Positions 45,656-57,552 of a DNA stretch of 64,000 bases are shown one piece after another. The DNA lies in the NCBI RefSeq assembly GCF_011745365.1, contig NW_024468916.1:3021630-3085629 (forward strand). Reading direction: 5' to 3'. The DNA comes from Cryphonectria parasitica EP155 (lineage: Eukaryota > Ascomycota > Sordariomycetes > Diaporthales > Cryphonectriaceae). The notes beneath the pieces are model-generated. The model did not search any database. It was not told the DNA's origin and saw only the letters and a program-made list of their open reading frames with translations. Numbering within the stretch: the first letter of the stretch is position 1; each line of letters starts with the position of its first letter. Made by a program: the position numbers and the translations under genes.

Positions 45656-48600
45656 CGGCTCTGGCGTTTGTTGACATGCAGGAAAAATTGGGCAAGTGCA
45701 GCAGGATAATATGCAGCCGAGAGCGAGACTCGCAGATCCTCATGCAGAGAGGATAAGCTGCACGGTTAAGAGCGGTCCATGACCGCTTGTTTCAAGTTAT
45801 GTCGACCATGGTCTCCTGACGAGAAGACTCTTCTCGTCCGTCGTTTAGACGATGCATCTGTGTGGATATATTCTTTGTGAGTATGTACTGGCAGCTAAAG
45901 ATGGTCGTGAAATTACAAGAATCGCGGATGGGCATTCACTTGACGAAGAAGTTGAGAGTCGTGCAGAGCAAGCAGGGAAATTGACAATTCTTGCTCTCTC
46001 CTCCTCCTTTCTACACAAGACGTCACTCTGCCCGCAGCAATATGTGATATGTCTTCTTGTGGTGTGTATGAGGGGCGGGCTAGCAGTGGTGGGGAATAAA
46101 AATCATCCTAGGACAAGGAATAAGAAAAGAAAAAATAATATGATAAATAAAAAAAGAAAGAGAAAACAAATAATTAGAAAGTAATCGAGGTACCTTTGTG
46201 GTGGGGATCGCCTCCGTTTCGCCAGCCAGATATTCTGAAAATAAAATCAATGAATTAATTTAATTCTCAATCCATGAAGTACCTAACAACGTTTCGCCTG
46301 CAGTAGGGTAGGAAAAAGGAATTCCGTTTGCCCCATGAGATGCATGAGTTCGCATACTTTGCCTACTGCGCGCTGTCTCGTCAAGTGCAGCACGTATGGC
46401 GGAGCTGGTTGGCCCTCAACCTCCCCCACGAGTCACGTCTTCCTGCACATCATGTCAAGTGCGATTGCCCCCCTTCCCCCACCATGTCCGATGAGCTGTC
46501 CATGCCCTCCCCTACAGCCCCCCTCTCTTGGAGGGTAGGGCTCGTAACGCGTACAGTGGGACGACTATAACAGTTTATCGCTAAGAAAGCAGCTGTTCGT
46601 GTCACTCTGCCAGCCCACGTGAAGCGCCGAGCAATCTGAAAAGAAGTAAAATAAATCAATAAAAATCCTGCCCACCATCTTTTGTATCTTCACCGACTTT
46701 TACCGTTGCGTTATGACTTGACTCTTTTGGCGTGTTTGGGCCCTTCTGCAGCCTTCCCCCCTCCTTTCCGGCCCTTCCAAGCCAATCGGAACGACCATGA
46801 TTGTCGGGGCTAAACTACGGGACTGTATTCCATAGTAGCGTGAAGCTGGAAGCTGCAGCAGTAGGCAAGAGAAGCATCAATGCGCCGGAGATCGGCGACG
46901 TGTTTTGCTGGTCGTGATGTTGATCCTTCTACTACGTACTTAGCATGCAGTTGGTTCTCTTTTTTGTTTGACTTGAGGTACTTCCGGCATGCCCAGGTGG
47001 TGTGGACAGTAACCTACGTCTAGAAAATGACGGCAAGCTCGGGTCTGCGGAATCGCCGCTGTCTCTTGTATTGAACATGCTGGCAGTGACTACATCGTAA
47101 TTAGATGGAGCCGTAGATGGTGACATGTATTGCAGGTGGCAAAATGCCCAAAAGAAGAGAGCCCCCATTCCCTCCCTTCAGTTTGATTCTTGATTTTTCT
47201 TTTGTTGTTTTTTGGAGAGAGGTCTTTTTTTATAAAATAAAAAAAATAAAGAATTAAAAAAAAAAAATTAAAGAAAACCCGATATCTTGGATGCTCAGTC
47301 AGTCAATCAGTCACTCCCTCACCCAGCCCGCTCCACTGATCGCCATAGTAGGCAGTGACGATTTCCCCGCGCCCGGGGCCTGATCAACCTGGGGTCGTGG
47401 AGGAGCTCGTCGTAAATCATTCCGGACGGCAGGATGACGAGCATATTCTGATCTGTCAACACGCGAAGCGATCTCGACGGTGAGATGACAACATTTCAAG
47501 AAGATCGCCAAGACTGCCAATGCTTGAGACGGAGCCAATCTCGATCTTGAGATGGGAGATCTGCAGCCCGGAGCGAGCGACACTGAGGGGATGAGGTCGC
47601 TGGTGCAATGGTTGACAGAGACCAGCGTCAGATAGATACCTCGACGTGATGCTGTTGGTAGACAGAACGCCATGTATTGTATCTTGAGATGACGATGGGA
47701 TTCAAAGGTCCTGTATCCTCGTACAGCTTTGCTGGGGATCCCTTCCACCCAACGCTGTATATCAGCGATAGTCAACGCATATCAAGAGAGGCAGATGAAT
47801 GTGTGGTGGGAATGGGCGGGTAGCTGTTTGGAGAACCAGCATCGCATAGCGTTGGCAGCTTCTGTGAGGGGGATGACAATCCTCGCCGTCTGCTGAAATA
47901 CTCGCGCCATCTGGCTGGTCCCTATTGGCGCAACCGCATTTCCTCTTCATCAATCAGCTCCTAATTTCGGCACTCACAAGACTTGTCACATAGTCAGTCA
48001 TTCCAGACCAACTACCAATCGGCGCCCGAATGTACTGTCATCACACCAGATAGGATTGATCAGGCCGGCAGACGGCCAACACGCACACCTGCTGGGCCTA
48101 TCGCATGTCTATATGATGGCGCCGCTTCAAAGCTCACGAGACAGCCTTTCTTGACAACGCAGCAGAATTTTGTGTGATTGGGTCTCCCTCACCAGGCTCA
48201 ACTTATCTTCTCAGCGCCTCAGCGGTTCACGGTACAATAGGAAGACATCACCCGATGGCCGCTCCCAATTCGAGCTGTTCGTAAACCTTAATCAAGCGCA
48301 CAGGGCTCTGGCTCCTTCAAGTGTCTTGGTGTAGTGACCCCTCCCCCCCCTCCTCTCGAGCCTCATTTCCAGCGTTTGACGGGCCATCTGACACCGATCC
48401 TGCCACACCTTTACAAGCATCGGCTCGACTTCCCCGCCCGCTGTGAGGGTGTACTGTATCGACGGTGGCATTTTAGCCTGGGGCGCGTTTGCCTAGCGTT
48501 CTATGTTCATGTGATGATGGCAGTTCTTTCTGAAGGCTTCTCCCAGCTCAGTAGGCAACCGTTTCGGCTTAAAATTACCCCACGTGCCCTGCGCGATTAA

Positions 48601-50518
48601 CAGTGTCCTCCTCAATCGCCTAGGTCTATGATGATGGTAATGATTACGACCAAGGGTGTTTGTTTGCTACTTCATCTGCTATCAAAGATGTGGGGGATGG
48701 GGCTCAAAGCTAAAATCATAAACTTGCGGTGACATAATCGGCAGTTATGAGATCTTATCAAACTGCATGTCTGAAACTGTCTGCGGCTTCTGAGATAGGA
48801 GATCAATCAATATTGACCAGGTTAGCAGGAATAGGAGTAAGATCACGAGTCAGATAGGTAATTTCGACTCCTGCAACCAGGCAAGTAATCAAGTATAGAG
48901 AGAGAGAAAGAGAGCAATGGAGCCGCCAAGGAAGCTGTTCCTGTCGGAAAAGCCTTGTGGGAGGGAATCAACTGATGCAGGTACCAAACGCCGATCAGCA
49001 CCCAAACACCGACGTCATCTTCCCCAGGGGGTGGCTGGCCCGCTACCCTTCTTTACCCCGGATTTGACTGCGACCGACGATTGCGGCACCAGGCGTTTGT
49101 TTGGTCGTGGGGTCGGTCACGAGTTATCGTTCTGGACCTTTCTCCCCTGGCGAGTCTGGGGAAGATGAATTGGGCGAGACCTCCTTTTCGGCAGCTCCAC
49201 CCTTGGCATCGTCATCTTGATCGCACACCTGATGAGAGGAGCTTTTTTGCTCGCAGTCTGTGATCGTCAAGCGCGCGGGCGGGGTGGGAAGCCGTGACCA
49301 AGTATTCGGCCGCCCTTATCAAGCGACGGTATGGCAGATGAGCGATCCTTGGATGGATCCAGGTTCAACGTTTTTCCCATTGGTATTCTTTCCTTCTTTC
49401 TTTCTTTCTCATTTATTCTATTTTTCTCAGAGAATTCTGATTTTAATGTTTTTTTATCTTACTTAATTAACCCCTGCAGCCGAGGCACAATACAAATGAA
49501 TGACAGAACAGAAAATAGAGTTTCGACTTCTTACTATGTACATACCGACTACTAACTAGGTACTATGCGCTGGCAGGCAGTGAGTGGATCTGGCAGGTTC
49601 ATCAGGGTCAGTCAGGACAAACCTATTATTAAACTAGATTTTCGATTTTTCGTCGTACCGTTTGTCGTGTCTATGTACATCGTATCTGCCACGCCAGCAT
49701 TACGCATATCCGTGACAGAGGCGCCATCAGTTTGACATGCTGTTTTGCGTCTTCACAGTACACACTGTCCGCAACCGCAAGGCTGCCGGTGGCCATTGTA
49801 CTGTAGTACATACACAGTTATTGCCCACTCGCTCGCTGAGACTACGTAACCTCATCGGGCCGACACTGTCTCCTTCGCCTTGCCTTGAATAGAAGCCTGA
49901 GCCGGCAACATCCAGATGTCAACAGGGAGGAGGCATGAAGAAAATAGCCTGTCAGACAGGGAATGTCCCTTTGTCTACTGACAAATCTTCAGCGCCTGTA
50001 CGGAACCAGGCTAGACTGGCCTCTTTCAAGAGGTACTTGAACTGTGAATAGCTGAAGTACCTTGAGTTGTGTCAAAAGTAGCTCTAACAATCGAGTCGTG
50101 CCATACGGTTTTCGCTTTTTGCCCTAGCGGTGAGTCGAGTCAGTAGGAAACTCTCCTGGGGACAGCCCGCCAGAAGTGAATCCCTTATACTACACGAGCA
50201 CGATGTGGAATGCATGTAAACTCGCCGCGTAAAAGACGACATCTTGATGAAGACAAAATTGATCAACTTCAAAACATCTTCGAACCTCACCTCTAAAAAG
50301 CAGATCAACACGTTGTGCACTCAAGGTCCTTGGATGAGATGGTCATTCAAGAGCAACGCACCAAAAATGCCATCACCATATCACGATAGCAATCGGCCCG
50401 TACTTGTTGATTCCGCGCCCGCCCACAAGGGATCGCGAGACAGCCCCGGAGCCGACGTTGAGGGGCCGAGACTACTCGCCGACGCGGCTGTAGAACAGTT
50501 TTTCTAGACTATGGTGGT
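45654..50518. other. Gene desert 2, second part
   Basis: No supported gene. AT-rich patches lie at 46115-46270 and 47200-47280. The minus strand at 47311-47953 is open over two stretches (155 and 63 codons) but shows no recognisable domain. Short ORFs elsewhere are not protein-like. Confidence 0.55.
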
Positions 50519-50747
50519 TCACTGATGATAGATCAATTCCCAGATCTCGGCCAGTCGGAAACCCGACTCGTAAGGCGCGGCACGGCAAAGGTGGAGGAAG
50601 TCGTCGCTAGAGACCCAGTCACGGCAGTCTGGGTCACTGTACAATACGTAAGGCTGCTGGATAGACTTAGCTAGCGGGAATAACATCTCCAGCTTGAATA
50701 GACCCTGAACCGATTCCACCGTTTCGTTTACCGTTTTGAACTACCTG
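50519..50747 (-). pseudogene. Possible orphan terminal exon or gene fragment
   Basis: On the minus strand an acceptor-like TAG is followed by a frame of about 73 codons ending in a stop at 50519-50521. It contains GLFKLEMLFPLAKSIQQPYV and DWVSSDDFLHLCRAAPYESG, which look like real protein. No upstream exon or start is found in the next kilobase. It may be a relic of a larger gene or a small real exon. I do not recognise the family. Confidence 0.3.
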
Positions 50748-53700
50748 GCTGGGCCGCTGGCTTCTTGTACCTTCGGCTCAGGGTCCAAATGCGTCACGGG
50801 CCTGCTCGAGGCTCCTTGCTACAAGAACAAAGGCTGGCAGCATTAGGAAGAATGATTTGCCAGAACTAGCTATACAATAACACAAAACTTGTTCGCGTGA
50901 CTTATACTTAGGTCAATATCAAGCTGCTCTGACGACACCCGTCTCGGACCCGTCCCGTGAGCTCTTCGGAACCGCTCTTGATTACTTTTTCTTCTTTTTC
51001 GTCCTAAAATCTGGTTGTTGTTTTTTTACTTGTCAGCGTCTCCATTTGTGAAAGAATTAATCCGATGGCTTGGTATGTCTTTCGAGCCACCCAGTTGGCT
51101 ATGAGTCGGCGTGGGAGTTGGTGCAGTTGCGACTGTAGTTTCACATGCTGCGGCAAGGCTGATCAGCCTTGCTAGGGTTGCAGCGGTTGACTGGCATATA
51201 ATGGTGTCCCAGTCAAAACTTGTTATTCTAGCTACTTGATCATAAGGGTCGTACAGAGCGCCGGTATCCTCTGATTACAGAAATAGCAGTTTGAGGTCAA
51301 GGAAGATATCAAAGTGACTATGGCTTCACTTCATGATACATTGCATTGGCCTGGAACTAGAGACCTATGCCTTATGAATCATGTTTATCGAATGACTCAA
51401 GCACTAATAAAGGTGATAGATGTAAATGTATAAACGTGCGCTTAAGGTTTCAGTGCTGATTCTCAGTTGACATGTTGAGATTTTCACTTCCACAGCAAAC
51501 CCTGTCTCAAGTCATTCTGCCCATCATCACATGTAAATACATGTCAACAGAGTTTGCCAAGCATCCAATCCAGTCTGAATCATGATGAAATATCCTATGC
51601 CTCTGGGGGTTGAACAAGTGACAAACTTTATAGTCCCCATGCAGTCCCTTGCACGTGAATGTCTCCTTTGTGTGTTGACGCAGTATCGAGTTCGCTTTTC
51701 ATAACATATATGAGCATCAAGCAGGGCTGCAGCCTGGTTTCATGTTGAAAGGGAATACAAATTCAGAAGGCCAGATTGAAGATGTGCCTAACGAGCTTTG
51801 TGTTGCAAAAGCGATCGTCTGTGCATGCACTGACTAGACCTGTTACATCGTCACACTTTGTCCATCATCCCTCATACAGTTGATTTTCTGAACAAAGAAG
51901 TATTTGGATCCCATTTGAATAGAGCAGTAGTCCCAATGAAGACCTCGTATTGCAAAGCACTACTATAATACAATGGTTTGATATCGGTTTTGAATCTCGC
52001 CCAAACTCTAACTCGTGCTACAAGGCCATGTATTTGGCACAAGACGAGGCTATCCATGCTTTCAGGTCAAGTCATAGCCCTCAGCGGAGGAACAATAAGA
52101 GTTGGCGGGAGGCCTAGGCCTTGGGGCACCGCGCCTGTGGATAAGTGCTGACCTCTAACTTTCTCGCCCCGTGGGGAAACAAGGATCATCCATTTTGCTG
52201 GTATTTGACGCCATGCACATAGTTTTACATGATCAAACCGTCATGTGAGTCGTGTTCCGGGAATACTGCCCCCGGGTCGTCTGTGCAGAGCGACAATGGG
52301 CAGTGGGGAAAGAGGCCCTCGAGACGCGGTCCTGAGTTTTAACGCAGAGCGGCCAAGGACATGGTTTTAATTGTGGTTCTCGAGTGCTAGATAATGGGCT
52401 GGCCTGTAGGACATGTGAAGTAATGGATGGCTGGTTGGTGAAAATGGCGGTGACTGATAACGGTAGTGCCACGTTCTCCCCGAGACCGATGAGGTGTCCA
52501 CTAAATGATTACAACCTGGGCATAGAGTACGATTGAACCGCCCTGGCAGAAATTCTGTGCTGTTTTGTACGCACATAGGACGCCGATACGCCTTCGCCCG
52601 TGCAATATGAGGCGCGAAGCGACGCATGGCCTGCATTGAACGTCAACGAAGGGGAACCCTGCAGGTATGGCTACGGAACCAGGTTCTAGAAGGCCACTTT
52701 GACGCTCTTTGTGGCGGATTGAGTCAGATGAGAGACAAGTATTAGGTCATGGTAAACTCTACGATCACAATGAGACGGAAATCTACCTATCCTATACGTG
52801 CGGCAGAGCTGTTCATCCCACCTGACGCTGTGACCCTCGCTCTGGGCTATTTTACCCCACAATCCGGTCTGGGAGGCCAGATACGGCTCAAGCTCAGCAT
52901 TGCGAACATAGGGACGAATTACTGAGTGCAACGACCGATGATCACTCCCAAGCTGACACTTGTGACCCTCTATTACGACTCGTAAGCACTTTACTAAATC
53001 ACACGTATGCTTGACCGTATGTTCGTGCGGTCATGCACATGTGTGCGCGCAAAATCTGATCTTCTGACCCTTTCTCACCCAAGCCACTCCGTCGCAGGAC
53101 CGTGTCTGGCCGAACACCGTGTGTGTGTGCGTGTATGAAAAGCAAGTATGCCGTGATTGAATCTGTAGACCTGGGATGATGATTGACATGGTCCAATTGC
53201 CGAATCGGGCCGCAGGTCTTTGATCCTACATACAGCCTTCCCCGGATGTATTCCCCGGACTAGTGTTCCATATGATCAGAGCATGCTAAAGCACGTGAGT
53301 TTCGTTTCGTTAACCAGCACAGCTGCAGGCTGAACAAAAATGGACCAGCGGAGGCTCACTCTCGGGATGTGATGCATGAGACAGCCGCCCGGAAAGGGGT
53401 GCAAAAACGGCTCCCTGCCGTGTGATTGACAGCATTGAAGCAGTGACCAGGGATACTGAGAGCTTCTGTAGCAGTTGGGCCTTCCTGAAATGGTGTGTGT
53501 AGTTGGGCATTGGTTCCCTTACTCTGTGGATAGCCTCGACACGCGGGTATGTTCCTATGGCTGCTGCTGCTGCTGCACGGATCCGCCTCAGGCGAGCCGT
53601 ACAAACCCAATGTCGATACTACCATATCACTTGGCAAGCGGTAATCACATGCCGGGTGGGAGAAAGCAGATAGACTCGGCGCTTGCCGGCACCAGGGTTG

Positions 53701-54091
53701 AGTGTAATTTATCCTGGACGGATAACAGGAAAAGTCAAAAAATGAAAATGAAAATGAAAAAAAAAAAAAAAAAAATGTACACGGCGGCTTTCTGAACCTG
53801 CGATGGTGGGATGCGCTCTATGCCTGACCACGACTACGCACTGCAATTTGTGAAATGACAAGAGTCCAATCTGACGCCAAACAGCTCGCGTGGCAGACGA
53901 ACATGGGGCCATGGACAATGACGCGTGATGAACAGACGAAGCCCGTGAGCAAAGAAACCTAAGGGCGAAAGAGGGGGAAGATCAGCGGAACCAGAAAACA
54001 GAGAAAGAAAGAAAAAAAAGAAGGAAAAAAACGTCCCAAGAAATAAAAGAATTAATGAATTATTTGGATTTTTTATTTATTTCAAAGTTAT
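50748..54091. other. Gene desert 2, third part
   Basis: No supported gene. This part is more AT-balanced and lacks the long G/C runs of desert 1. It carries AAAATG repeats running into A19 at 53757-53775 and an AT-rich patch at 54000-54085. Confidence 0.55.
53737..53775 (+). repeat. AAAATG repeats running into A19
   Basis: Three to four AAAATG units are followed by nineteen adenines at 53757-53775. Confidence 0.9.
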
Positions 54092-54894
54092 TCATTGTCC
54101 AAGAACCAAATCCTCGTCGGAAAGAACAGGCGAGCTGTCAATGCGTCCCGAAAACGTCGTTTGATCCGTTTCATCAACTCCCCCAAAGCCCGTCAGCCCG
54201 AGGGCGCAGTGTCCTAATTTCATAGTGGTAGCAGCAATTGCGTACCGCACATCTTTTTCTAGAAGGCCCACCTGTAATTGTTCCTTGCAGCACAAGACGG
54301 GGTTGGCACGGTTGGGATCAGCTGCCACTGCTACCACACCTTGGCCCTTCTTCGGTTTCCTCTTGCTTGCAACAACAGTAGTAGCAGCACGGTTCGCACC
54401 CCCTGCGAGGATGGGGGAGGGCCACGGCAGTCTGCGCGTTCCCCCCCTAGTCGCTTGACACCGGGACCGTCTTCCGGCGACATGGGAGGCTCGCCCTAGG
54501 ACATCCCCCCTGACTCGGATGAGGCTGGCGCTGCGCAATGTCGAGTCCTGAATTGGAAACACCAGCCGGGGCGGTCTGTGCCAATTCTTCGAGGGCCAAA
54601 ACCGCCGTTGCTGCCCTGTGGAGTGGGGGGAGGGGGGCCATTGGGCATTACTCCGGTAAAAGCTTGGGAGGCATTGACCATCTCGAAATGTGATGCGCAG
54701 GGCTGCGGGCGCGCGGGTATGGAAGCCTCCTTTGACCTACCTGTGGGAGGGGAGGGAGTAGACAGTAGGATACGCAAGCCGTGTCGTCTGAGTGATGATC
54801 TGCATCGTCCTGACTGGTGGTGGTGATGATGATGCTGATGTCGTTCCATGTCGGCCTCCCATGAAGTGGTCAGTCCTCCTCCAGCCTCATACAC
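54092..54894 (-). CDS. Possible small gene, model unresolved
   Basis: Two overlapping long minus-strand frames cover this stretch. The first (54894-54496, 132 codons) has an ATG start reading MYEAGGGLTTS, a His run, and MVNASQAFTGVMPNGPPPPT. The second (54562-54092, about 156 codons) reads KRKPKKGQGVVAVAADPN then LCCKEQLQVGLLEKDVRYAI and FSGRIDSSPVLSDEDLVLGQ before its stop. An intron between about 54650 and 54450 could join them, but I could not fix splice sites with confidence. The protein-like stretch near the end of the second frame is the main reason to list it. No domain recognised. It could be a genuine small fungal gene or chance. Confidence 0.3.
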
Positions 54895-56332
54895 AACATC
54901 ATAGACCTTGTCGTCGTCCAGTCAGCCAGCTACAGACATGACGTTTTCGGTGATTATCCGTTACACATTGGGCTGCTCAGATCCGGCTGTGTCTTTTTCC
55001 CCTTCAGCCGGAAGGATGAGCATGCTGGCAGTCTACCAGACGGCCTGTGCTTTTTTCTCCAACTTTTCTTCTCTCTAACTGACTTTTTTGGTTTAACTTT
55101 TGTTGTTGTTGCTGCGCCCCTGGTTACGACTCCTGGCGGGGTGGGTGTAGTCAGTCGGACCGTCTTTTTGATTAGACAGACGCGATCGGGTGTCGGTCAT
55201 CTCCACGAGGATGATGGTCCCCCTTCTCCCAACACAGTTCAAGCGTGACAGGCCTGTGGGGATACCACCTGTGGGGACGGGGGAGGGTTGTGACAGCACC
55301 CAAAATTACATCCATCCACGTGCTGGTTGGGAGAGTTTTGAACGAGACAAGGCTGAGGACGGAGGGCGGGGCCTCCTCAAGCCCCTCAAGTCTACGGGAG
55401 CAGGACGAGGATGCCGTACAGATCTTGACGGGAGACGGCCTTTATTCGTGTCCACCTGATCGGGAAATCGATCAAGGATAATAGATGAAATTCGAGAGAA
55501 AAATATAAAACCGATTTATTAAAAGGAAAAGAAGAGAAAAACACTACTCATTTGCCCTCATTTATTTATTCTTGTTTCCCCCCCCCCCTTTTTTTTTTTC
55601 TGCTGGTCCGGTCCGGAGGTCCAAAGGTACACATCCGTCAGTGCTCCAGCGGTGCCATATTTTTGAGTTTGCGAACGGTGAGGCTCCGTTTGTGCTCCAC
55701 GCCAGATCGAGATGCAAGACTTCATTCGCATGGTCAAGAAGACGGGACTATGACTGATATCTTCTCGGCTTCCCTAGTACGGACATCTAGACCTCCCATC
55801 GCAGGACACAAGCGAGTTTCTCTGAATTGCCCAAAGGTGCCACAGGATGTCACGAGTCCCAATTGATGAGGTGATGATTTAGTGCAATCAGCAGTGACAT
55901 AACGCCTCGTGATCTCCCCTTTTGCGATTATGATTTCTTTCGTTGGTCAAAATAGATCCACTCTCCTCTCCTCTTATTCCTCCTTTTCTCGGCAGGTAAA
56001 TCAGGCTATCAGGCATTGAATACATACCATACTAGTCGGATCACTGAGTGCCGGGTTCAAGGAACAGAAATGACGTCTTTATGCTGCCACTATTGGACCG
56101 GGCTGCAGCTGTCACAAATCGGGACCTGCATATGCAGCAGAGTGACATCTTCAGCGTATGCGGTCAGCCGAGGGTTCGCCTATAGCAAGACTGAGCCCTT
56201 GCATATGCTCTTCTGCGTTCCAGTCCCTGCATGCCACACTCGATCGTACTGAGAGCATTCGTTACAAAGCAAGGCTACAGGAGAAAGGGGGGGGGGCACC
56301 AGGCCAATGTGAGCGTGCAAGTTTGTTGTTAA
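54895..56332. other. Gene desert 2, fourth part
   Basis: No supported gene. AT-rich patch at 55480-55580 followed by C and T runs (55579-55600). Confidence 0.55.
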
Positions 56333-56387
56333 GTGGCGTTCGTTTGTGCCTAAGTGGCGTCGTTTGACTAGCACAAACGAACGCCAC
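56333..56387. repeat. Perfect 17-bp inverted repeat with 21-nt spacer
   Basis: GTGGCGTTCGTTTGTGC at 56333-56349 is exactly complementary in inverted orientation to 56371-56387. The spacer contains a partial third copy (AGTGGCGTCGTTTG). A foldback remnant or a structured RNA are both possible. Confidence 0.85.
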
Positions 56388-56607
56388 CGTAATGGAAAGG
56401 CCCCATACTTCGGCCCTGCAACAATTAGCTACCGAGGCTGGGTAGAATAAATATAAAGATCATGGAGTAAATGAGTCCTTCCCCAGTCCGCCATGTTGCT
56501 TCTAGTGCATCAACACAGAAGCCACAACGGGGCAGGCGGGCTCAGGTGGCTGACTGGATAGATGAGAGGAACGAAAGTTGAGGAGATCACACGAAGCCGA
56601 GTAAGAG

Positions 56608-56871
56608 TACAACTCTCAGGGTATGATTTTCACACTTCGCCACCCAGGCAGTACATACTCGCCAAGTGAACTTATTATTACTTTCCCTATATTTACGCAT
56701 TTTTTTTTTAAAGATATATTTATTACAGACAGGTCTGGCTCACTTTCTGGTATCTATTCACTAAATTGGCATTTATTTATCAAAAAGAGTCTGATTTCAG
56801 CCTGGATTCTGTATGGTATAGCATGTACAGCCTAGGTGGCGAAGTGTGAAAATTATACCCTGAGAGTTGTA
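56608..56871. mobile_element. MITE, about 260 bp, Tc1/mariner-like, with 50-bp terminal inverted repeats
   Basis: The 50 bp at 56607-56656 match the reverse complement of 56823-56872 with three differences, two of them transitions. The termini read CAACTCTCAGGGTAT...CCCTGAGAGTTG and are each flanked by TA (56608-56609 and 56870-56871), the target duplication of Tc1/mariner elements. The 160-bp core is AT-rich and non-coding. There is no transposase, so it would need one in trans. The intact inverted repeats suggest fairly recent insertion. Confidence 0.9.
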
Positions 56872-57072
56872 CGATTGATATGAACGAGGTCGCACTTTCA
56901 CATGTGCCCGCATCGGGAAGGGAAACCGGTGGGTGGCTTGGTGCTACGTTTTTGGGCAAGAAATAACACGCTGAGGAATAATAATGATTATGACCGTGCT
57001 TGAATTATTCTATTTCTTTTTCTTTCTTTCTTTTTTTTCTTTTTTTCCCCCCTGAGGGAGAGAGACAGACCG

Positions 57073-57155
57073 AAACGGAACCATCTTTAGCATTCATATC
57101 CTCCAGGAAAACGGAACCATCTTTAGCATTCATATCCTCCAGGAAAACGGAACCA
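57073..57155 (+). repeat. 36-bp tandem repeat, about 2.3 copies
   Basis: Units begin with AAACGGAACC at 57073, 57109 and 57145; the first two are identical over 36 bp and the third is partial. Confidence 0.93.
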
Positions 57156-57490
57156 CAGTCGCCGTCAGCAAAAAAAGGATGTGAATCTAATGTACCGTGA
57201 TAATGTGAAGCCTCCAAGGACGATCATCACATTGGCTCCCCCTTTTCTTCCCGTGTGAATGACGAGTAACGTACATATCCAACCAAAGATCGATGCTTGG
57301 GACACGTCGCACACGCGCTTCAGCTCGAAACGGTGACGTCCTATCCTGTCGCGAGCATGCAGGTGTCATCACAACCCTTAACAGAACAGGTGTTGTATGC
57401 AAGATAAGGCGTGCGGAGGGTGCATCCACAATCAGTAGACACCACCACCACCACCTAAGCCCCCCACCCCCGGTTACGCAAATTAGAGCC

Positions 57491-57552
57491 GCGCTGTAGG
57501 CGCCAGCGCATCCCTTCCCCGGGGGTTCTGCTAGCGCTGTAGGCCCAGCGCC
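57491..57552. repeat. Duplicated small hairpin GCGCTG-N(6-7)-CAGCGC
   Basis: GCGCTGTAGGCGCCAGCGC at 57491-57509 and GCGCTGTAGGCCCAGCGCC at 57534-57552 are near-copies, each with a 6-bp inverted arm. Confidence 0.75.

Noticed and set aside
47311..47953. Open minus-strand frames (155 and 63 codons)
   Set aside because: No motif and no splice sites joining them sensibly; other frames look equally open, so not listed as a gene.
12321..53775. Long A or T runs as poly(A) tails of retroposed genes or LINEs
   Set aside because: No coding remnants or target-site duplications were seen beside the runs; they look like simple-sequence expansion.
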